Shown here piece by piece: positions 1 to 6,722 of a stretch of 12,719 nucleotides of DNA. The stretch is from NCBI GenBank assembly GCA_025201845.1, contig MU604180.1, forward strand, positions 1-12,719, in the 5' to 3' direction. Positions within the stretch are counted from its first letter, which is position 1; each line of letters begins with the position of its first letter. A program made the position numbers and the translations under genes. The notes under the pieces were generated by a model that was not told the DNA's origin, did no database searches, and saw only the letters and a list, made by a program, of their open reading frames with translations. The DNA is from Martensiomyces pterosporus. Taxonomy: Eukaryota; Kickxellomycota; Kickxellomycetes; Kickxellales; Kickxellaceae.

Positions 1-313
1 ACACCAGCAGCCAGCCGCTGCGCTGCTCGCTGCATTTGAAGTTTTGCGCTGCGCAGCTGCTTGATTAATGCGAGCGAGCTGCGCGCAAGCGAGCCGCAGC
101 GTGGTGCCTCTTGCCCACCGCATTTCATTCCAGCTCGCCTTGAGAATGCAGCATTGTTGGCTTTCGGACGAGCCGCGTGCTCGGGCTCAAAAAAAAAGGG
201 AGAGAAGGAAAATGCGATCCCAGCATCTTTCGATTTTTTGCTTTCAAACTCACTGCTTTCTTAGCACACTGCTTTCTGGATACGTCTCGCTAGAAGAAGA
301 AAAAAAAGCGCAA
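1..313 (+). promoter_or_regulatory. Promoter and 5' leader of the seryl-tRNA synthetase gene
   Basis: No separate gene is seen here. The first 60 bases are rich in GCTGC/GCGCTGC motifs, followed by a 9-A tract near 188-198 and a purine/A-rich stretch (about 293-313) directly before the ATG at 314. No clear TATA box was found. The reading frame of the synthetase stays open through this leader: an in-frame TGA lies at 62-64, then ATGs at 68, 146 and 212 occur in the same frame with no stop before 314. The leader may therefore be untranslated, or may encode an N-terminal extension (see findings). The promoter assignment is by position only. Confidence 0.5.
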
Positions 314-1912
314 ATGCTCGATATTAATCTGTTCCAGGCTGGAAAGGGTGGCAACCCCGACCTCATTCGCGAGTCGCAGCGCCGCCGTGGTGCCGACCCC
401 AAGGTTGTCGACGAGGTCATTGAATTGTACCAAGAGTGGACAAAAGGTAAGAGCGCTTGTAGATTGGCCGGATTCTCTTTGCATTCGCGTCAATTCGGAA
501 CATGTGCACTGCAAGCTTATGCTTTTTTTGTTTTTTTTTGGCTGATGTGCATGGCTGAGCACATCCTTCAAGCTGCGGTTGCCGTTGTCCTGCCATGTCA
601 ACAGCTGTGGTGCCAGTCTTTCGGATATGACTCACTGAGGCCCCTTGGAATATGTGTGTATGTGGTTTGTGTGTATGTGGATGCCTGTTGATGGACGCTA
701 GTCAAGTTCGACCTCGACGAAGTTAGCCGCACGCTCAACGCAAACCAGAAGGAGATTGGCAAGAAGATGAAGGCAAAGGAGGACGCATCGGAGCTTCTGG
801 CCAAGAAGAAGGAGCTTGATTCGAAGAAGAAGGAGCTGATGGAGGTCGAGCAGGCCAAGGACAAGGCTCTCCGCGCCAAGGTCAACGGCGTCGGCAACAT
901 CGTGCACGACTCTGTCCCTGTGAGCTCCACGGAGGACGACAACGAGGTTATCCGCACGCATTTTGTTGGCGGCGTCGAGCCCCAGCACCAGCCCAAGCTC
1001 CGCTCCCACCACGAGGTTCTGTACCTTCTGGGTGGCTACGACCAGGAGCGCGGCGCAAAGGTCGCTGGGCACCGTGGGTACTTCCTCACTGGTGCCGGCG
1101 TTGATCTCAACCTTGCCCTCATCAACTACGGACTGCAGTTCCTTGGCAAGAAGGGATACACCAAGATTCAGACTCCGTTTTTCATGCGCCGTGAGATCAT
1201 GGCAAAGACTGCACAGCTTTCCCAGTACGACGAGGAGCTTTACAAGGTGACTGGCGAGGGCGAGGACAAGTACCTCATTGCCACCTCTGAGCAGCCCATC
1301 TCTGCCTTCCACTCTGGCGAGTGGTTCGACCAGCCCTCGGAGCAGCTCCCCGTCAAGTACGCTGGATACTCGACCTGCTTCCGTAAGGAGGCTGGCGCCC
1401 ACGGCAAGGATACCTGGGGCATCTTCCGTGTGCACCAGTTCGAGAAGATCGAGCAGTTTGTCCTCACCGAGCCCGAGAAGTCCTGGGAGATGTTTGACGA
1501 GATGATCACCACCTCGGAAGAGTTCTTCAAGTCGCTTGGCATCTCTTACCGCGTTGTCGCCATTGTGTCGTCGGCTCTCAACGACGCTGCTGCCAAGAAG
1601 TACGACCTTGAGGCGTGGTTCCCCCACCAGGGCGAGTACAAGGAGCTCGTGTCCTGCTCCAACTGCACTGACTACCAGTCGCGCAACCTTGAGATCCGCT
1701 GCGGCACCAAGAAGATGGGCGACCGCGAGAAGAAGTACGTGCACTGCCTGAACTCCACCCTTTGCGCGACTGAGCGCGCTCTGTGCTGCCTCGTTGAGAA
1801 CTACCAGACCCCCGATGGCCTCAAGATCCCTGCTCCTCTTGTTCCATTCATGGGCGGCGTCGACTTCATCCCCTTTGTGAAGGATAGCGTTCCCAAGAGC
1901 ATGAGGCAGTAA
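314..1912 (+). CDS. SES1: Cytosolic seryl-tRNA synthetase (two exons, 314-446 and 702-1912)
   Basis: The product joins serine to tRNA-Ser using ATP, for cytosolic translation. Exons 314-446 and 702-1912 are joined in phase 1 and give 447 residues, near the roughly 460 of the yeast enzyme. Residues 1-110 start MLDINLF and form the helical tRNA-binding arm, with the Lys/Glu-rich coiled coil around 60-105. The class II catalytic core follows: the serine-binding TSE motif (239-241), motif 2 from CFRKEAG (270-276) through FRVHQFEKIEQ (286-296), and motif 3 TLCATERALCCLVENYQ (397-413) with its conserved Arg403. The Lys-rich C-terminal tail seen in some eukaryotic homologues is absent; the protein ends soon after motif 3. 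Codon choice is strongly biased (AAG, GAC, CTC, GTC), as in a highly expressed gene. The ATG at 314 is chosen because MLDINLF is the conserved family start, but in-frame ATGs at 68, 146 and 212 leave a longer form possible. The gene converges on the subtilase gene. Confidence 0.97.
447..701 (+). other. Spliceosomal intron of the seryl-tRNA synthetase gene
   Basis: A 255-bp GT-AG intron (GTAAGA donor at 447, CTAG acceptor ending at 701) in phase 1. Removing it joins ...QEWTK to VKFDLDE, which restores the continuous conserved N-terminal arm. Without splicing the frame hits a stop near 691. The branch site is unclear: CTCAC at 630-634 and TTGAT at 688-692 are candidates. The intron carries a T-rich tract (525-539) and a 13-bp direct repeat, TGTGTGTATGTGG, at 653-665 and 668-680. 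Confidence 0.9.
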
Positions 1913-2039
1913 GCAAGCCTGTCCCTCTCTGGTCCTTTCTGCTCACGCCGCTTTCCCGCCGCTTTCACTCTTTCTAGTTTAGTCCCAGGCCCTCCTTTTC
2001 CTTTTCCTTTTCCTTTGGCTCGTACCTGGTGGTGTTTTT

Positions 2040-2055
2040 GTGCTGCTAGCAGCAC
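2040..2055. repeat. 16-bp perfect palindrome (copy 1)
   Basis: GTGCTGCTAGCAGCAC equals its own reverse complement. In RNA it could fold as a short hairpin of about six base pairs in the 3' region of either convergent transcript, or bind a dimeric protein as DNA. Its function is not known from the sequence. An identical copy lies 168 bp downstream. Confidence 0.8.
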
Positions 2056-2207
2056 CGCTGGAGCCCGAATCGCTGCTGCTTGCCGGCTCTGCTGGCTGGC
2101 CTTGCTCGTTAGAGCCATTGCATGCAGACGTGCACCGGCGTCGCTACTATACTAAGAAATGTCGAGTGGCTAACTAGTGGCCTTGGCTCGTACCTGGTGG
2201 TGTTTTT

Positions 2208-2223
2208 GTGCTGCTAGCAGCAC
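2208..2223. repeat. 16-bp perfect palindrome (copy 2)
   Basis: Identical to the palindrome at 2040-2055, carried along by the 168-bp tandem duplication. Confidence 0.8.
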
Positions 2224-2443
2224 CGCTGGAGCCCGAATCGCTACTGCTTGCCGGCTCTGCTGGCTGGCCTTGCTCGTTAGAGCCATTGCATGCAGACGTG
2301 CACCGGCGTCGCTACTATACTAAGAAATGTCGAGTGGCTAACTAGTGGCATCTGTGTTGGTAGTAAGATGGAAACTAAAATACAGTGCTAGCATTCGCAA
2401 GTGTTAACGTGCGTTCACTGTCTCTTTGTGGTTGCTGCTGCTG

Positions 2444-5257
2444 CTAGAACCTAATGGCCTTGCCGCCACCCTCATCGTCATCGGATTCTGCTTTAGGTGC
2501 AGTCGCGTTTGGCGAGAGGTTCACTGAGTCGATGATGAATCGCGGTGAATACCAAACCTGGTACCCATCGGGGTCGTCGACATCGCGAAGAGGTCGCAGC
2601 GCATCGATTCTGACTCTATATGATCCCGGCGCTGCGGCAAACGCCTTGGTCAAGTCACTATCGTAGTAAAGCGTCCCGTTGATGGTCGAGTTGGAGTAGC
2701 GCCCGCGACTGGATTGGTAGTTGCGGCCAAGGTACTCCATGAACCCGTATGGCAGATACCCCAGCGTGGCGTTCTTGTCGTCGACCAGCTGCAGCTTGAG
2801 AACACGTGTTGGGAGCTCCAGGCGGTAGTGCACGGAAAGGCGGTGCGAGCTGTCCATTCTAATGTGGCTGCTGTCCTCCAGGCGATCAGTGCTCCCTTTC
2901 AGGCTTATGTAGGGGAGCCCCTCATCGGGGACCGACAGCACATCTAGCTTGCTGTAGTCTCCAAGGAACCCCGAGTATGGCACATGCAGGGACTGCGATG
3001 TTCCATCCTGGTCGTCCCACAGCAGGTTGAAGCGCAGGTACCCGCCATAGAACCACCTGTCGTCAGTGCTCAGACCAGTGGGTGGGGAAATGCGCACGCG
3101 GATGCGCTGCAAGCCTCCAGGAGCAACGCGGATGGGCAACGCTGGACCATCGATCACTGCGCGGGGCAGCGTGTCTTGAGGGACCGCTGTGTAATTGTTT
3201 TCGGGCCACACACGGGGCACTGCAGCAAAGCTCCCGTTTGCCATAAAGGACGACACTGAGTCGGCTGGCAGATTCGTCATGGTGCAAGTCAGGTAGTATG
3301 CGGGGCTGTGGTTGTAGAGAGTGAGTATGCGGACAAATGTTGGAGCGGTCTTGGTGATTGTGCCAAGCAGCTTTGACGCAGGGCTGCTGGGTAGCATCCC
3401 AAGATCGTCCAAGCCGGCCTGCGCAATGCTCGCGACATCGGGCTCAGTGTTGTTGATCGAGATTTGCGGCGGGTCGATGGTTGCCAAAGATGAGAGCGAG
3501 TCGAAGATATTGGCCAGTCCAGAGCCCTGGCGCAAAGGCGAGAGCATCTTGGTCGTGTTGGTGCTGGCTGCTGGATGTGCGCTTTCAAGGACGAGCTGCC
3601 TCACTTCGTCGACGCTAATCTTCTTTAAGCGAGATTGCAAGATCAGTGCAGCCGTCCCGGCAATGTACGGTGAGGCCATGGATGTGCCGGAGAGTGACGT
3701 GTATCCACCCAGGGCAAGCGGGAATGTCGAGAAGATGTTGCCCCCTGGTGCGCCTACAGCAGGGGACAGGTATAGCTCTGGATCAGGACCCGAGGATGAA
3801 AAGCGGGATATCTGGCCGCCAAGTGGGTTAGGGACGCTCATGGTGTGGTTTGTTGCCGTTAGCATCACCTTGCCTTGCTTGAGCGCGTTCAAGATCGCCT
3901 CTCCATCATCCGACTTGATCACCACAAGAGGTATGGTTACATTTGGGCTCACTGACGTAGGGGACATCAGCTCTACCTCGTAGTTGTAGACGAGAACGCC
4001 GGCGGCTCCGGCTGCCTGTGCGTTCTGCGCCTTCTCAACAAATGTGCAGCTTCCGCGCTTGACGAGCAGGATTTTGTTTGTGAAGTTGCCAGCATATGGC
4101 GCGCACCCCTCGTTTGACCCGGTGCTGTCCAATGGAGCCACAAGTTCGGTGGGCGACTCGAAGGTGAACTGATACTTGCTGTTGCCCGGTGTGGAGCGCA
4201 CAATCGACATGTTGGCGGCGGTGCCGACAATGTCGATGCTCATGCATGTAATCATCCAGTTCTCAAACGACGCAACGTTGATGACGCCAGCCCCGAGACC
4301 AGGCGAGCCAGATGTGTAGAGACCGTTAGCGCCATCGTTACCAGCGGAAGCGACCATGACGACGCCCTCAAGCACAAGGCGGGCCGCTGCAGCAGACAGC
4401 GGATCCTCCCTCCAGCTGCTGCCTCCGCCAAGGCTCATGTTGACGATGTCCATCCCATCGGCATGCGCCGCCTCCATGGCCTTCAGAATAACATCGTCAG
4501 CGGCCTGGCCAGTGCCGTTGCCAGGGCAGCCAAAGATGCGGTAGATGCCGAGCGTAACACCGGGTGCCACGCCCCGAACTTGAGAGCCGTGCGCTGCAAT
4601 GATGCCAGTGACATGGGTCCCGTGCCCATCGCAGGTATCCCGTGGATCTGGTCCAGGGTGCGGGTTTGGCGAAGCAGAGGAGTCGTAGCCATCGCCAACA
4701 AAGTCGCTGCCATACTGAAATGGGCACCCAGGCGTCTTCCAGCAGGCACCGAGATCGGGGTGCATGTAGTCGACGCCTGTGTCAATGACGCCGACTTTGA
4801 TCCCGCTGCCGTCAAGGCCAAGGTCTTTGTGTGCCTTGTCAACACCTGTGTGCTGGTGTGCAAACATGAGATTCGGCGCAACGTTAGAGGATGGGATTGC
4901 CGCCGAGCGGGACCGCATTTGCATCGGCCAGGCCCTCTTCACCACAGGCAAAGAAGTGAGCCGCTCGAGGTTACGGGTGTTTGGTAGGTCAATAGAGACC
5001 CCGTTGAACAGGCGCTTGAAGGTATTTCTAGTGTGGAGCTTGATGCCAGAGGTTTTGGCTAGCTGTGCAAACTTGGCATGCTCATCCTCGCAGCTGGGGC
5101 TAGCAGGGTCGCTGTTGAACTCGAGGAAATATGACCCCGACTGGATGGTCGTGAATGCATCGCTGGCATCTTGCACAGAACTTGGGTGCTGTACCGGCAC
5201 ACCCCTTGTCGCAGGTGAAAGTGCTAGGCATAGTGCCAGCGCAGCAGCAAGCATCAT
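2444..5257 (-). CDS. Secreted subtilisin-like serine protease (S8 family, PA domain inserted)
   Basis: A single-exon gene for a 937-residue endopeptidase, probably secreted or cell-wall bound. The start is the ATG at 5257, which has an A at -3 and begins a clear signal peptide (MMLAAALALCLALS, likely cleaved near residues 18-20). An inhibitor-I9-like propeptide spans about 40-110. The S8 catalytic domain has Asp159 in GVIDTGVDYMHPDLG, His212 in DGHGTHVTGI, the oxyanion Asn307 in ASAGNDG and Ser526 in GTSMASPYIAG, so all key residues are intact. A PA (protease-associated) domain of about 100 residues (roughly 370-465, with the KRGSCTFVEKAQNAQAAGA signature) is inserted between Asn307 and Ser526, as in Vpr/cucumisin-type subtilases. 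The C-terminal 330 residues look like the Fn3-like (DUF1034) region with several N-glycosylation sequons and end in an acidic tail (ESDDDEGGGKAIRF). There is no GPI or membrane signal at the C terminus. The exact substrate is unknown; roles in nutrient acquisition or host/wall protein cleavage are inference. Confidence 0.95.
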   Translation of the reverse strand: MMLAAALALCLALSPATRGVPVQHPSSVQDASDAFTTIQSGSYFLEFNSDPASPSCEDEHAKFAQLAKTSGIKLHTRNTFKRLFNGVSIDLPNTRNLERLTSLPVVKRAWPMQMRSRSAAIPSSNVAPNLMFAHQHTGVDKAHKDLGLDGSGIKVGVIDTGVDYMHPDLGACWKTPGCPFQYGSDFVGDGYDSSASPNPHPGPDPRDTCDGHGTHVTGIIAAHGSQVRGVAPGVTLGIYRIFGCPGNGTGQAADDVILKAMEAAHADGMDIVNMSLGGGSSWREDPLSAAAARLVLEGVVMVASAGNDGANGLYTSGSPGLGAGVINVASFENWMITCMSIDIVGTAANMSIVRSTPGNSKYQFTFESPTELVAPLDSTGSNEGCAPYAGNFTNKILLVKRGSCTFVEKAQNAQAAGAAGVLVYNYEVELMSPTSVSPNVTIPLVVIKSDDGEAILNALKQGKVMLTATNHTMSVPNPLGGQISRFSSSGPDPELYLSPAVGAPGGNIFSTFPLALGGYTSLSGTSMASPYIAGTAALILQSRLKKISVDEVRQLVLESAHPAASTNTTKMLSPLRQGSGLANIFDSLSSLATIDPPQISINNTEPDVASIAQAGLDDLGMLPSSPASKLLGTITKTAPTFVRILTLYNHSPAYYLTCTMTNLPADSVSSFMANGSFAAVPRVWPENNYTAVPQDTLPRAVIDGPALPIRVAPGGLQRIRVRISPPTGLSTDDRWFYGGYLRFNLLWDDQDGTSQSLHVPYSGFLGDYSKLDVLSVPDEGLPYISLKGSTDRLEDSSHIRMDSSHRLSVHYRLELPTRVLKLQLVDDKNATLGYLPYGFMEYLGRNYQSSRGRYSNSTINGTLYYDSDLTKAFAAAPGSYRVRIDALRPLRDVDDPDGYQVWYSPRFIIDSVNLSPNATAPKAESDDDEGGGKAIRF

Positions 5258-6325
5258 GGTTGAGCGGCGAATGGGTGCAAAGCGTAAAGGCGGAAGTAGC
5301 AAAGGGCAGCAATGGCGGAGTAACAGGAGCAGGTATCAGGAAGCGGAGGAGTAGGAAGTATGGAGGCGCGCGATAAATGAGCAGTGGGATAGAGAGGAAA
5401 AAAGATAAAAGGGCGGGAGAGTACTGGATGGTGACGAGGTTGCGTTGAATAGAGCTCACGGCAAAGGCACATTCATAGCATTTAATTGTGAGCAGGTATA
5501 CAGCAGCAACGACAACAATAACAACAATATCTGAGGGTGAATAGCGCAGCAAGCTGTTTCTGCTGTATGCGGAATCCGATTGTTCACGTCCTAGACCGGA
5601 GGCTTAAAGACCGAATGTGGCTGCAGCCGGGATCGACTTGAGGCAGGATGGGGAGGGACAGGGTGTGGATGCGATGTGCTTGGCCAGAGACAGGGCAGTC
5701 TGGCTACTTTTGTCGAAGCGTGGCTGAGCAGAGGAAGCTGGTGTGGAGGAATCAGGGTGTCGGATGCAGGCAAGGCAGCAGACACAGACACGGGCCAGGA
5801 GATGGAGCGAGGAGGAGAGGAGTGCAAATGGCCAAGTTGAGGGAAAGAAAGAGAGAAAGGCGCTAGGTGAATGGGGGGATTTTGACAGGGATGGCAGAGG
5901 GAGGGTCAGGCGGATAGAGCAGCGTATTGATCGAAAACGGAAGGGCGGCGTATCGGGTGAAGAAAGGGGTCTTGGGGCGACAAGCCTGAAATATAAGCAG
6001 CATCTTGCACACAGTCTCATCCATGTCCAGCATCGGCAACGGGCACAGAGCCTCCAGAGCCGCTGCTGCTTCAGCCTTGCAAGCAATGCCGTTTGTGATG
6101 TGCAAGAATTTTCACACAGTAATAATAATAAACACATTTCACGCGCAATGAGAGGGTCTACGATCCTTTTGTAACTGCCACGACATAATGACAAAGAAAG
6201 AAAAAAAGAAAAAAAAGCAACGCAAGGCGCATAGAGGCGACAGCCTGTCCGGCTAACGTTGGTGACCCAGTAGCACATGGACATGCCATCGATTAAAATA
6301 TGCCATTTTTGCATATGGGCGGGCT
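5258..6325 (-). other. Intergenic region: subtilase promoter and 3' flank of the SH3 gene
   Basis: About 1.07 kb with no convincing gene. On the minus strand it is pyrimidine-rich (roughly 5610-5880), and this keeps several frames open by composition alone. An AAC/AAT-rich microsatellite-like tract lies at about 5505-5530, and A-rich tracts at 6190-6220. A TATA-like ATATAA (5991-5996) on the plus strand precedes a 42-codon open frame at 6022-6150. An 80-codon minus-strand frame lies at 5863-6105. Neither has recognisable features and I do not call them genes. The first 100-200 bases upstream of 5257 presumably hold the subtilase promoter. Confidence 0.6.
5371..5408. promoter_or_regulatory. 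Two GATA-factor-type motifs upstream of the subtilase
   Basis: CGATAA at 5371-5376 and AGATAA at 5403-5408 match the fungal HGATAR consensus and lie about 115-150 bp upstream of the subtilase start. In filamentous fungi AreA-type GATA factors switch on secreted proteases under nitrogen limitation, so a link is plausible. HGATAR is short and occurs often by chance, so this is weak. Confidence 0.25.
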
Positions 6326-6686
6326 CTAGCTAGGTATCAGCCTGTTTAGTGTTGCGTAGTTTACTGTGCCTGTGGGGTCGGTGTCAAGGCACACTGCTGG
6401 GACTGCACCAATACGGCCATCGCACACCTTCTGGACAAACGTCCACCCGTCCGAGAACAACCGAAGCAGGCGCACTCTCTCACCTGGCACGATTGAGAGC
6501 TCGTCGTTTTCAGCGGGCGAGTATGGATACAAGACAGTGAATAGGTCGCATTCGTTGACATCCCCATCAACAGCAATGCCTGCACTCTGGGTATCATCAA
6601 AGTTTGCCACTGCAGGAATACCCGGTAAGTCGTGCTGGCCGCTTTGCGGGTTCTGGCAGTCATGTCTTGAATGCTGTGAAGGCTGT

Positions 6687-6722
<36 letters not shown>

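Larger units (their letters stand above)
2015..2349. repeat. 168-bp near-perfect tandem duplication
   Basis: Two head-to-tail copies, 2015-2182 and 2183-2350, have a period of 168 bp. I found one internal mismatch (G at 2075, A at 2243) and the match ends at 2349. Each copy contains a 16-bp perfect palindrome and a TGCATGCA palindrome (2119-2126 in copy 1). It lies entirely between two convergent genes, so neither coding sequence is altered. The copies are non-coding in every frame I considered. The near identity implies a recent event or an assembly duplication. Confidence 0.95.
1913..2443. other. Convergent intergenic region (3' flanks of synthetase and subtilase genes)
   Basis: This holds the 3' ends of two genes that face each other. 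It starts with a pyrimidine-rich stretch ending in a CCTTTT hexamer repeat (about 1994-2016), then a 168-bp tandem duplication (2015-2349), then about 95 bases of unique sequence. No AATAAA-type polyadenylation signal was recognised on either strand and no coding sequence is supported. Confidence 0.7.

Noticed and set aside
698..1744. Long 348-codon open frame antisense to the synthetase
   Set aside because: It mirrors the strongly codon-biased synthetase exon on the other strand. Its Leu/Val/Ala-rich product shows no domain, and the sense strand is clearly coding.
2015..2349. tRNA gene in the duplicated unit (GATTCGGGCTCC on the minus strand resembles a B box)
   Set aside because: The invariant A58 position is not matched and no cloverleaf stems could be drawn.
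2015..2349. CRISPR array or transposon terminal repeats
   Set aside because: There are only two directly adjacent copies, with no spacers, no terminal inverted repeats and no transposase. A simple tandem duplication explains it.
5258..5302. Upstream TTG extension of the subtilase (15 extra residues)
   Set aside because: TTG is an unlikely start in a nuclear gene. The ATG at 5257 has a suitable context and begins a textbook signal peptide.
5604..6314. 236-codon minus-strand open frame
   Set aside because: It lies in pyrimidine-rich sequence and yields a Ser/Pro/Leu/Cys low-complexity product without motifs, so composition explains it.
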